In this document: positions 54,827 through 63,226 of the stretch, piece by piece
Layout of the letters: each line of letters starts with the position of its first letter
Position numbering within the stretch: the stretch's first letter is position 1
Made by a program: the position numbers and the translations under genes
From: Nocardioides luteus
GTDB taxonomy: Bacteria; Actinomycetota; Actinomycetes; Propionibacteriales; Nocardioidaceae
Direction of reading: 5' to 3'
DNA: 64,000 nt
Assembly (NCBI RefSeq): GCF_015752315.1
Contig: NZ_JADOVJ010000001.1
Coordinates: 4,580,501-4,644,500 of the forward strand
The notes under the pieces: model-generated
What the model saw: only the letters and a program-made list of their open reading frames with translations
What the model was told of the DNA's origin: nothing
Database searches by the model: none

Positions 54827-56128
54827 GTGACGATCCCGCCCGAGGCGCCGCTGCCTCCAACCCCGGAGCCGCCATCGCCTGTCTCCGAGGCGCGCACCCG
54901 CCCCAGCGGCGAGCAGCTGCGCAACCTCAGTGCCCTGCGGCGTACGACCCAGGCGTCCCCGGAGGGACGGCACATCGCCGGCGTCGCGGGTGGGATCGCA
55001 CGCCACTTCGACGTCGACCCGCTCCTGGTGCGGGTGATGCTGGTGGTGGCGGTCTTCTTCGGCGGTTCCGGCGGGATCGTGTACGTCGCGGCCTGGCTGC
55101 TTGTGCCCGAGGACGGCGCCGAGGACGGGCTCATCCCGGTCGGGCCCCCTGCCCGCAACCTGCTGCTCTGGATCGCCGGTGGCATCGCCACGATCTCGCT
55201 GCTCAGTGACGCGTTCGGCGACACCAGCGTCCCCTGGTTCTGGCTCGCCGTGCTCGCGGTGGTCGCGCTCTGGTACGCCAACCGCGGCAAGTGGGGCCGC
55301 CGCAAGCAGGGCGGGCCTCCGCCGGTCGTTCCCACCCCGACCGGCGACGTGCCCGCCCGCGCTCCCGCCGCGCCGACGCGCTATCTTCCGGCGCCCTGGG
55401 CGCCCGGCACCTACGACCCGCACGCGCCGATCCGGCCGGTCGGCCGCCGGCGCCCGCCGCTGCTGTTCGGCCGCGCCATCGCGGTCGCCGCTCTGGTCGT
55501 GGGCGTCCTCGGGCTCGTCGACGTGGCCGACTGGATGTCGGTCCCGACCAGTGCCTACCCGGCCGCGCTGCTGGCCGTCTTCGGCGGCTTCCTCGTGCTC
55601 GGCGCCTTCTGGGGCCGTGCCGGCGGCCTGATCTTCCTCGGACTGGTCTCCCTGGCTGCCCTTCCGCTCACGATGATCGACATGTCGAACCTCGAGACCG
55701 GCAGCAGCATCGAGATCCACCCCCGCAGCGTCGCGGCCCTGGAGAGCTCCTACGTGGTCGACGCGGGCGCGATCGTCGTCGACCTGAGCGCGATCGACCC
55801 GAAGACGCTCGACGGCCGCGACCTCGACATCACCAGCTCGTTCGGCGAGATCACCGTGATCGTCCCCGACGACGCCACCGTCGCCGCGGAGGCGACGCTC
55901 GGCGCGCTGGGCGAGGCCCAGGTCTTCGACGAGACCCGCAGCGACCTCGGCGGGTTCGCCCTGGCCCGCACCCACGTCGCCGGGGAGGAAGGCAGCGAGC
56001 CCGGCCTCGCCGACGACGCCGACCTGCACCTGACCGCGACGGCCGACCTCGGGGCGATCAACGTCTACGAGGAGAGCGACCCCAGAGCCGTACGCTTCGT
56101 CGGGACGGCCGGGAGGAGGACCCCATGA
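54827..56128 (+). CDS. PspC/LiaF-like membrane protein
   Basis: A 433-residue protein: Pro-rich N-terminus, PspC domain (GRHIAGVAGGIARHFDVDPLLVRVMLVVAVFFGG), about five helices, and a C-terminal beta-rich domain (SFGEITVIVPDDATVAAEATLGALGEAQVF) like the LiaF/YvqF 'toastrack' fold. Such proteins usually hold the partner kinase in check until the envelope is stressed. The GTG at 54827 is chosen, though the ATG at 54791 is also open. It diverges from the kinase gene and overlaps the next gene by 4 bp. Confidence 0.82.
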   Translation: MTIPPEAPLPPTPEPPSPVSEARTRPSGEQLRNLSALRRTTQASPEGRHIAGVAGGIARHFDVDPLLVRVMLVVAVFFGGSGGIVYVAAWLLVPEDGAEDGLIPVGPPARNLLLWIAGGIATISLLSDAFGDTSVPWFWLAVLAVVALWYANRGKWGRRKQGGPPPVVPTPTGDVPARAPAAPTRYLPAPWAPGTYDPHAPIRPVGRRRPPLLFGRAIAVAALVVGVLGLVDVADWMSVPTSAYPAALLAVFGGFLVLGAFWGRAGGLIFLGLVSLAALPLTMIDMSNLETGSSIEIHPRSVAALESSYVVDAGAIVVDLSAIDPKTLDGRDLDITSSFGEITVIVPDDATVAAEATLGALGEAQVFDETRSDLGGFALARTHVAGEEGSEPGLADDADLHLTATADLGAINVYEESDPRAVRFVGTAGRRTP

Positions 56129-56376
56129 GCCACGACTACGCCCCGCCTCGCTTCGAGGATCGCGCCGGTGAGGCGAAGCCCACCGGACGGCACCCGGTCA
56201 ACATCGGCCACCTCGTCATGGGCCTCGCCTTCCTCGTCTTCTTCGTGGTCTGGGCGCTGATCGTCAGCGGCACGGTGGTCATCAACAGCATCGAGGACCT
56301 CCGCTGGCTGCTCCCGATCCCGTGGATCGTCGGCGGCTCCGTCGGGCTGCTCGCCGCGCTGCTCAGGAAGAGCTGA
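56125..56376 (+). CDS. Small membrane protein of the PspC operon
   Basis: An 83-residue protein with two membrane helices (LVMGLAFLVFFVVWALIV and LLPIPWIVGGSVGLLAALL). A strong GGGAGGAGG precedes the ATG, which overlaps the stop of the LiaF-like gene (ATGA). It is co-transcribed with it and is probably part of the same envelope-stress module. The family is not recognised further. Confidence 0.8.
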   Translation: MSHDYAPPRFEDRAGEAKPTGRHPVNIGHLVMGLAFLVFFVVWALIVSGTVVINSIEDLRWLLPIPWIVGGSVGLLAALLRKS

Positions 56377-56420
56377 CGAGTCGGCAGTACGGTGACGCCT
56401 CGCCCGACCGGAGTGACGCC

Positions 56421-57041
56421 TCAGGAGACGCTGGAGATCTCCCCCGACCAACCTCCGATGAGCTCGGCCTCGTGCGGCGGCGGACCGGGAAGCCGGCGGC
56501 TGGCGGCCTCCGCGCGCAGACCGTCGCAGACGAGGGCCAGGTATCGGCGGCGCAGGGCGGCGCTGCGTACGTCATCGCCTACGTCGATGCGGCCGATCTG
56601 CTCGAGGATCACGGCGATGTCGGCGCGGGTGACGTCGGGGCGGAGGATGCCGCTGCCGCGGGCGCCGCGCAGGAGCCGGTTGGTGGTGTCCACGGCGAGC
56701 TTGTCCAGGTCATGCAGGTCCTGGTCGAGGTGGACCTCGCCGCGCAGGGCGAGGGTGAGCCGCGGGAGGCCGTCGTCGAGCACCTGGCTCAGGAAGCCGG
56801 TGAACGCGTGCCAGGGGTCGTCGGTGTCGCTCAGCGCCGCCTCCGCGAAGGCGATGTAGCGGCGGTAGCTGTCGGCGGCGACCGCGCGCAGCAGCGCCTG
56901 CTTGTTGGCATAGCGGCGGTAGAGACCGGCCACGCCCATCCCCGCCTCCTCGGCGACCGCGGCCATCGTCGCGCGGGGGTCCCGGAGCAGCACCTCGCGA
57001 GCAGCGATCAGGACCGCGCGGTCCGCGTTGAGGGGCGGCAT
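56421..57041 (-). CDS. TetR-family regulator
   Basis: A 206-residue regulator. The N-terminal HTH is unusually short at its start (MPPLNADRAVLIAAREVLLRDPRATMAAVAEEAGMGVAGLYRRYANKQALLRAV). The ligand domain is all-helical. GAGGGG lies directly before the ATG. It starts 29 nt after the glycerophosphodiesterase gene on the same strand, so it may be in that operon; its target is not evident. Confidence 0.87.
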   Translation of the reverse strand: MPPLNADRAVLIAAREVLLRDPRATMAAVAEEAGMGVAGLYRRYANKQALLRAVAADSYRRYIAFAEAALSDTDDPWHAFTGFLSQVLDDGLPRLTLALRGEVHLDQDLHDLDKLAVDTTNRLLRGARGSGILRPDVTRADIAVILEQIGRIDVGDDVRSAALRRRYLALVCDGLRAEAASRRLPGPPPHEAELIGGWSGEISSVS

Positions 57042-57070
57042 GCCCCTCACCCTACGGGGGCGCGCCAGCC

Positions 57071-57949
57071 TCAGGCGGTCTGCGACGCTGTGATGTCGGC
57101 CAAAGCCGCGATCGGCCGGTTGGGGTAGTCGGCGAACACCCCGTCGACCCCTGCCTCGAACAGGCGATTCGCCTGGTCGCGGCCTGCTTTCAGGGTCCAC
57201 ACGAAGACCTTCAGACCGTGCCGGTGGGCCTCGTCGGCCAGGCCGGTCGGCGGCTGGCCCTTCTTGCGGACCATCGACTTCTTCGGACCGATGGCCTGGG
57301 CGTACGTCGCGATCTCCGCGCAGTCGACGGCACCCCACTTCTTGTCGACCAGCTGCACCAGGGGCAGGTCCGTGCGGGTGCTCATCTCGCGCACCCACGC
57401 CTCGTCGAAGCTCTGCAGCCACAACCGCTGCGTCGGCAGACCCGGGAGGCTGTTCCAGGCCTCGACGCCGTGGTCGGCGAGGGTCTGCAGGAGGGTTTCG
57501 GTGACGGGCAGGCCGATGGAGGCGAAGTAGGTCGGGTGCTTGACCTCGACGTGCAGCCCGACCCGCCGGCCGCGGCGCTGCGACTCGTCGGCGACGAGCA
57601 GCAGCAGCGTGTCGAGGGTGATGATCGGCTGGCTCGTCGTCGGCGCGCCGAGGCTGAGCAGCTCGGCGAAGGTGAAGTCCTCGGTGAACCAGCCGGTCCA
57701 CTTCTTGCCGCTGATCACCTTGGTCGTACGCCGCTCCGCGAACTCCGGGCGAGAGGCCACGTCCGTGGTGCGGGTGAGCTCGTTCTCGTGCCGGAGCACC
57801 ATGACCCCGTCACGCGTCATCACCACGTCGGTCTCGAGTGCGTCCACGCCCTGGCGCAGCGCCAGGCGGTAGGACTCCAGGGAGTGCTCCGGCAGGTAGC
57901 CGGGGGCTCCGCGATGGCCGATCACAAGGGGGCGGGAGGCCGATGCCAT
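57071..57949 (-). CDS. Glycerophosphodiester phosphodiesterase
   Basis: A 292-residue GDPD enzyme releasing glycerol-3-phosphate from phospholipid head-group diesters. Active-site motifs are GHRGAPGYLPEHSLESY (His12, Arg13), ETDVVMTRDGVMVLRHE (Glu/Asp metal ligands about 39-41) and HVEVKHP. There is no signal peptide, so it is probably cytosolic. Glycerol-3-phosphate is also the acceptor used by the predicted glucosylglycerol synthase at 13309, a possible metabolic link. Confidence 0.9.
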   Translation of the reverse strand: MASASRPLVIGHRGAPGYLPEHSLESYRLALRQGVDALETDVVMTRDGVMVLRHENELTRTTDVASRPEFAERRTTKVISGKKWTGWFTEDFTFAELLSLGAPTTSQPIITLDTLLLLVADESQRRGRRVGLHVEVKHPTYFASIGLPVTETLLQTLADHGVEAWNSLPGLPTQRLWLQSFDEAWVREMSTRTDLPLVQLVDKKWGAVDCAEIATYAQAIGPKKSMVRKKGQPPTGLADEAHRHGLKVFVWTLKAGRDQANRLFEAGVDGVFADYPNRPIAALADITASQTA

Positions 57950-58049
57950 GGCGCCAAGCGTGCGTGCCGGCAGCGACGCCGCGGCGGGCGCAATGTGAAT
58001 GGGACGTTACGAGCGGCAGGCCATCCGATCGGCACCGCGGTTCGCACCC

Positions 58050-58787
58050 TCAGGGAGTGTCCTCGCCGGACCAGACGACGTTCTCACGGATCAGCCGGGC
58101 CGGCACGCCGGCCACGGCCGTACGCGGTTCGACCTTCTGGTTGCGGACCATGCTGCGCATCCCGACGACGGCGCCGTCACCGATCTCGACGTGACCGGTG
58201 ACGATCGCGTCGCGGCCGAGCCAGACGTGCTCGCCGAGGCGGATGTGGGCGCCGTACGGATTGATCCGCTGCCCCGTCTCGCCGTCCTCGAGCCGGTGCA
58301 TGTCGTCGGTGGCGACGTAGACGTTGGCGGCCCAGAGCTGGTCGCGGGCGGTGACGATCGAGCCACCGTTGCGGGCGTCGATCTGCGCGCGCGAGGTGGC
58401 GACGAGACCGCCGGAGAGGATCACCGCGGAATCGCCGCCGCAATAGATCTCGCCCCAGACCATGCTCGTGTCCGGGCCGATGAAGATCGTCGGCCGGTCG
58501 CCGCCGACCAGCAGCGCCTGCATCGAGGTGATGTCGGTCGCGACCACGATCAGCGCGTCCGAGAACGGGTAGAACCCGAGCAGGTCGATCAGCCGCTCGT
58601 CGAGCCGGAAGCCGTCGCGCAGGTAGAGCGCGTTGCCGCCCTCGTGCCACCACTCGGGCAGCGGCCCGGTGATCTCGCTCAGCTCGAGACCGACGAGCAC
58701 CTCCGGATCGAGCCCTGCGGCGACGAGCCGCTCCCGATGTACGTCGGTGAGCGGCTCACCCCTGGTCCACGACATGCCGGGAACCAT
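58050..58787 (-). CDS. Left-handed beta-helix (hexapeptide) transferase-like protein
   Basis: A 245-residue protein. Its C-terminal part has hexapeptide-type repeats (IRLGEHVWLGRDAIVTGHVEIGDGAVVGMRSMV, ending GVPARLIRE), as in acetyltransferases such as WecB/CysE-like enzymes. The N-terminal 100 residues are not typical. A catalytic His could not be picked out with confidence; substrate unknown. The ATG at 58787 is chosen with reserve, since GTG 58796 and ATG 58775 are also possible and no Shine-Dalgarno stands out. Confidence 0.7.
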   Translation of the reverse strand: MVPGMSWTRGEPLTDVHRERLVAAGLDPEVLVGLELSEITGPLPEWWHEGGNALYLRDGFRLDERLIDLLGFYPFSDALIVVATDITSMQALLVGGDRPTIFIGPDTSMVWGEIYCGGDSAVILSGGLVATSRAQIDARNGGSIVTARDQLWAANVYVATDDMHRLEDGETGQRINPYGAHIRLGEHVWLGRDAIVTGHVEIGDGAVVGMRSMVRNQKVEPRTAVAGVPARLIRENVVWSGEDTP

Positions 58788-58818
58788 AACCCGCACGGCT
58801 CGCGCGACAGGAAAACCG

Positions 58819-58848
58819 TTCGCAACCCCGTCCCGAGATGCTGATAAT
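58819..58848 (+). promoter_or_regulatory. Promoter of the ABC pair (probably leaderless)
   Basis: TTCGCA (58819-58824), an 18-bp spacer and GATAAT (58843-58848). Transcription would start near 58855, next to the GTG at 58856, and would exclude the ATG at 58838 from the mRNA. Confidence 0.5.
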
Positions 58849-58855
58849 CGGTCAG

Positions 58856-60592
58856 GTGCGCAGACTCCCTCTCGACGATCCCGGGGTCGCGGACCATCGG
58901 TCCCCCGGCCGGTTCCTGTGGTGGATGGCGAGGGGGCAGTGGGACACCCTGCTGGGCGGGATGTTCTTCGGGATCGTCTGGATGTGCGCCCAGGCGGTGA
59001 TGCCGCTGGTGATCGGCCGTGCGATCGACGAGGGTGTGGCGACCAAGGACATCCCCACGCTCAGCGCCTACGCGGCCGTGCTGCTCGGCGTCGGCCTGGT
59101 GCAGGCGGTCGCGGGGATCATGCGCCACCGGTTCGCGGTGACCAACTGGCTGACCGCGGCCTACCGGGTGGTGCAGCTGGTGACCCGACAGTCCGTACGC
59201 CTCGGCGCCTCCCTCCCCCGCAAGGTCTCGACCGGCGAGGTCGCCGCGATCGGCACCTCCGACCTGTCCCACATCGGTCAGGTCATGGACGTCTCCGCCC
59301 GGTTCTCCGGCGCGGTGGTCTCCTTCGTGGTCGTCGCCGTCGTCCTGCTGCAGACCTCGGTCACGCTCGGGCTCGTGGTGCTGATCGGCGTACCTTTCGT
59401 CGTGCTTCTCGTCGGCCCGCTGCTCTCGCCGCTGCAGAAGGTCTCGGCCGACCAGCGGCAGCTGATGGGCGAGCTGTCCAACACCGCGGCCGACATCGTG
59501 GGCGGGCTGCGGGTGCTGCGTGGGATCGGCGGGGAGGAGGTCTTCGGCGCGCGCTATCGCCGGCAGTCGCAGGACGTACGCCACGCCGGGGTCCGCGTCG
59601 CGCGGCTGCAGTCGGTGCTCGACGCGATGCAGATCCTGCTGCCCGGGCTGTTCGTGGTCGCCGTGGTGTGGCTCGGCGCGCGGATGGCGGTCGCGGGCGA
59701 GATCACGGCGGGGCAGCTGGTCGCGTTCTACGGCTACGCCGCGTTCCTGATGCTGCCGCTGAGGACCGTGGTGGAGTACGCCAACAAGTTCATCCGTGCC
59801 CGGGTCTCGGCCAAGCGGGTCATCACGGTCCTCGCGCTGGATCCGGACAACGTCTCCCTCGACTCTCCGCTGCCCATGCCTCCCGCGGGCTCCGAGCTCC
59901 GCGACGTCGTCTCGGGGCTGCGCATCGAGCCCGGACGACTGACGGCACTGGTCTCCGAGCAGCCCGATGACACCTCTCACCTCGCCGACCGGCTCGGCCG
60001 GATGGCACCGCCGGACGACCTGACGGACGGGTCGGTCACGCTCGGCGGAGTTCCGCTGTGCGATCTGCCGCTGGCGGACGTACGCAGCAGGATCGTCGTC
60101 TCCGACACCGGCACCCAGCTCTTCTCGGGCCCGTTGGGCGAGGTCCTCGACGCGACCGGCCGGGCCGGGAGGGCAGGCACCGAGGCAGCGGTGCACACGG
60201 CATCGGCCGAGGACATCCTGGAAGCCCTTCCCGAGGGCTACGAGGCCCAGGTGACCGAGCGTGGCCGCAGTCTCTCGGGCGGTCAGCGCCAACGGCTGAC
60301 GCTGGCCCGGGTGCTCACCCTCGATCCCGAGATCCTGATCCTCGTCGAGCCGACCTCGGCGGTCGACGCCCACACCGAGGCCAGGATCGCCTCGCGGCTG
60401 AGTGCACACCGCGCCGGGCGGACGACCGTGGTCACCACCACCAGCCCGCTGCTGCTCGACACCGCCGACGAAGTCGTCTTCCTCGAGGAGGGGAAGGTCG
60501 CCGCCATCGGGACGCACCACGACCTGCTGCAGAGCTGCCCCGGCTACCGGCGTGTGGTCGTGCGAGACGTAGAGGAAGAGGTCACGTCGTGA
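58856..60592 (+). CDS. ABC exporter half, catalytically degenerate NBD
   Basis: A 578-residue TMD-NBD protein. The six-helix TMD is normal. In the NBD the P-loop is lost (ALVSEQPDDTSHLAD where GPSGSGKST is expected), Walker B has Val for Asp (LILVEPTSAVD) and the switch His is absent (VVTTTSPL), yet the signature LSGGQRQRL is perfect. It can therefore complete an ATP site on its partner but not form one itself. Overlap with the next gene is 4 bp (GTGA). The ATG at 58838 is open, but the start at 58856 fits the promoter. Confidence 0.87.
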   Translation: MRRLPLDDPGVADHRSPGRFLWWMARGQWDTLLGGMFFGIVWMCAQAVMPLVIGRAIDEGVATKDIPTLSAYAAVLLGVGLVQAVAGIMRHRFAVTNWLTAAYRVVQLVTRQSVRLGASLPRKVSTGEVAAIGTSDLSHIGQVMDVSARFSGAVVSFVVVAVVLLQTSVTLGLVVLIGVPFVVLLVGPLLSPLQKVSADQRQLMGELSNTAADIVGGLRVLRGIGGEEVFGARYRRQSQDVRHAGVRVARLQSVLDAMQILLPGLFVVAVVWLGARMAVAGEITAGQLVAFYGYAAFLMLPLRTVVEYANKFIRARVSAKRVITVLALDPDNVSLDSPLPMPPAGSELRDVVSGLRIEPGRLTALVSEQPDDTSHLADRLGRMAPPDDLTDGSVTLGGVPLCDLPLADVRSRIVVSDTGTQLFSGPLGEVLDATGRAGRAGTEAAVHTASAEDILEALPEGYEAQVTERGRSLSGGQRQRLTLARVLTLDPEILILVEPTSAVDAHTEARIASRLSAHRAGRTTVVTTTSPLLLDTADEVVFLEEGKVAAIGTHHDLLQSCPGYRRVVVRDVEEEVTS

Positions 60593-62325
60593 CAACCGCG
60601 CTCCCGGTGGCGTCGAACAAGGACGTACGCGCCTATGTCGCCACCCTGGCCCGCCGCCACCCACGGATGCTCTGGGGTGCGCTGGGCCTGCACCTGCTCG
60701 CCGCGGGTGCCGCGCTGGCACCGCCACGACTGATCGGTGACCTGGTCGAGTCGGTCGAGAAGGGCACGACCGCCGGTCACGTGGACCTTCTGCTGGCACT
60801 TCTGGCCGGGTTCCTCGTGGTCCAGGTGCTGCTCACCCGGTATGCCCGGCTCCTGTCCCAGGTCCTGGGCGAGCAGGTGCTGGCCGAGCTGCGCGAGGAG
60901 TTCGTCGACAACACCCTGGCGCTCCCGCTGGGCACCGTCGAGGACGCCGGCTCCGGCGACCTGCTGACCCGCACCGGCCGCGACGTCGACCAGCTCAACT
61001 GGTCGATCCGCTACGCGCTGCCGGAGTGGACGATCGCCTGCCTGACCGCGGTCGCGACGCTCGTCGCCGCGCTCACCGTCGGCTGGTGGGTCGCGCTGCC
61101 CTGCCTGCTCGGCGTGCCGGCGCTCGTGATCGGCCTGCGCTGGTATCTCCGCCGCGCCAAGGACGGCTACCTGCGCGAGTCGGCGACCTACTCCCAGATC
61201 AACTCGACGCTCACCGAGACCGCCGAGGGGTCGCGCACGGTCGAGGCGCTCGGCCTCCAGCGCGCCAGGGTCGAGGCCGGTGACGCCGACATCGCGGAAT
61301 CGTTCCGCGCCGAGCGCTACACGCTGTTCCTGCGGACCGTCTTCTTCCCGGCGATGGAGATCTCCTACCTCGTACCCACGGTCGTCACGCTGCTGTTCGG
61401 CGGCTGGCTCTACACCCAGGGCGTCTGCTCGCTCGGCGACGTGACCGCGGCGACGCTGTACGTCCAGATGCTGATCGATCCTGTCGACCGCATCGTCTCG
61501 ATCCTCGACGAGCTGCAGATGGGCAACACGTCCCTGGCCCGACTTCTCGGTGTCGCGCACGTCCCCGACGACCGGGTGGCCACCGGCGCCGAGCCCACCG
61601 ACGAGAAGATCCGGGCCTCCGAGGTGAGGTTCTCCTACGCCGAGGGCCGCGATGTCCTCCACGGGATCTCGATGGACATCGGGGTCGGCGAGCGGGTGGC
61701 CATGGTCGGGCCCTCCGGCGCCGGCAAGTCGACGCTCGGGCGGCTGCTCGCGGGCATCCATCCGCCGCGTACGGGAGCCGTGACGGTGGGTGGTGTGCCG
61801 CTGGTCGACCTGCCGCTCGACGAGCTGCGCGGGCATGTCGCGCTGGTCACCCAGGAGCACCACGTCTTCGCGGGGACCGTGCGCGACAACCTGGTCCTGG
61901 CGCGCCCCGGAGCCTCGGACGCCGAGGTGCTCGACGCCCTGGCGGCGGTGGATGCCCGCGAGTGGGTCGTGGCACTCCCGGACGGCCTGGACACCGAGGT
62001 CGGCTCCGGGGGCCGCGCCCTGACCGCACCGCAGGCCCAGCAGGTCGCCCTGGCCCGGCTCGTCCTCGCCGATCCGCACACCCTGGTGCTGGACGAGGCG
62101 ACCTCGCTGATCGACCCCCGCGCCGCCCGGCACCTGGAGCGGTCGCTGGCCGCGGTGCTGGAGGGACGTACGGTCATCGCGATCGCCCATCGGCTCTTCT
62201 CCGCCCATGACGCCGATCGTGTCGCCGTGGTCGAGGACGGCCGGATCACCGAGTTCGGCCCTCACGACGAGCTCGTCGCCTCCCGCGGGTCCTATGCCCG
62301 GCTCTGGGACTCCTGGCGCACCTGA
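60589..62325 (+). CDS. ABC exporter half, active NBD
   Basis: A 578-residue TMD-NBD partner of the preceding protein. It has intact Walker A (GPSGAGKST), Q-loop (TQEHHVFAG), Walker B with catalytic Glu (LVLDEATSLID) and H-loop (AIAHRLF), but a degenerate signature (ALTAPQAQQ in place of LSGGQ). Together the two halves make one complete ATP site and one that lacks every key element. The cargo is unknown; such heterodimers export drugs, lipids or peptides. Confidence 0.9.
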   Translation: MTTALPVASNKDVRAYVATLARRHPRMLWGALGLHLLAAGAALAPPRLIGDLVESVEKGTTAGHVDLLLALLAGFLVVQVLLTRYARLLSQVLGEQVLAELREEFVDNTLALPLGTVEDAGSGDLLTRTGRDVDQLNWSIRYALPEWTIACLTAVATLVAALTVGWWVALPCLLGVPALVIGLRWYLRRAKDGYLRESATYSQINSTLTETAEGSRTVEALGLQRARVEAGDADIAESFRAERYTLFLRTVFFPAMEISYLVPTVVTLLFGGWLYTQGVCSLGDVTAATLYVQMLIDPVDRIVSILDELQMGNTSLARLLGVAHVPDDRVATGAEPTDEKIRASEVRFSYAEGRDVLHGISMDIGVGERVAMVGPSGAGKSTLGRLLAGIHPPRTGAVTVGGVPLVDLPLDELRGHVALVTQEHHVFAGTVRDNLVLARPGASDAEVLDALAAVDAREWVVALPDGLDTEVGSGGRALTAPQAQQVALARLVLADPHTLVLDEATSLIDPRAARHLERSLAAVLEGRTVIAIAHRLFSAHDADRVAVVEDGRITEFGPHDELVASRGSYARLWDSWRT

Positions 62326-62334
62326 CCTCGCGGC

Positions 62335-63117
62335 TCAGCTCGGGTACATCCCGCTGGTCACGTTGAGCCAGGTGCCGGTGATAGCCCCGGCGCCGTCGGA
62401 GGCGAGGAAGGTCGCGGTGTCGGCGACCTCCTTCAGCCGCGGGGACCGCTCGGTCATCCGCAGCCCGTCGAGGTTCGCCCGGATCCCCGCGAGCGCCTCC
62501 TCCGGGAGCCGCGTCCCGAGGACCCGCTCGAACTTCTCCGCGGTGAAGGTCTCGGTGATCCCGGCCGTCCAGATCCCCACGACGCGTACGCCGGAGGGCC
62601 CGACCTCGGCCGCCAGGTCACGGACCAGCGCGTCGAGCGCACCGTCGGCGGCACTGGTCCCACCCATCCCGGGGGCCGAGCCGCGCGCGGAGCCGGAGTC
62701 GAGCGCGATCACGACGCCTCGCTTCTGCCCCACCATCTGCCGGGCCGCCGCGCGGGCGGTGTGGAAGGAGCCGGTGATGCCGCGGAGGACCGGCTGGGTG
62801 TAGTCGGCGGCCGAGATCTCCAGCAGCGCCTGCCCCTGGATGTCGCCACGGTCGGCGACGTTGAACGAGATGTCGAGCGAGCCGGTCTCGGCGACGACCC
62901 GCTCGACGAAGGCGACCACGGCGTCCTCGTCGAGGATGTCGACCACGCCGTAGCCGGCGGCACCGACCTCCTCGGCCCTGGCCGCGAGCGTGGCCTCGGT
63001 ACGACCGGCCAGATAGACCGTGGCGCCCGCCTCGGCGAAGGCCTTCGCGGTGCTCGATCCGATGTCCCCCGCGCCGCCCCAGACGATGGCGGTGCGGTCC
63101 TGAAGCTGTGCGTTCAC
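62335..63117 (-). CDS. SDR-family protein lacking catalytic Tyr/Lys
   Basis: A 260-residue short-chain dehydrogenase fold. The cofactor loop is WGGAGDIGSSTAKAF, close to TGxxxGIG. The catalytic YxxxK should lie where GGTSAADGALDAL is found, so Tyr is replaced by Thr (or Ser) and Lys by Asp; the NNAG motif is also altered (FNVADRG). It may be a non-enzymatic, redox-sensing SDR or use other chemistry. The GTG at 63117 has AGGAG 6 nt upstream. It lies downstream of the sigma factor gene and may be in its operon. Confidence 0.83.
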   Translation of the reverse strand: MNAQLQDRTAIVWGGAGDIGSSTAKAFAEAGATVYLAGRTEATLAARAEEVGAAGYGVVDILDEDAVVAFVERVVAETGSLDISFNVADRGDIQGQALLEISAADYTQPVLRGITGSFHTARAAARQMVGQKRGVVIALDSGSARGSAPGMGGTSAADGALDALVRDLAAEVGPSGVRVVGIWTAGITETFTAEKFERVLGTRLPEEALAGIRANLDGLRMTERSPRLKEVADTATFLASDGAGAITGTWLNVTSGMYPS

Positions 63118-63226
63118 GATGTCTCCTGAGGTGTCCTCACGCACCCGGTGTGCGTGATCTGACCGTTAGGACGTACGCCACCTCGTCCACTCATCGGGTG
63201 CGCCCGAACTTTTTTCTGGTCCGTGC

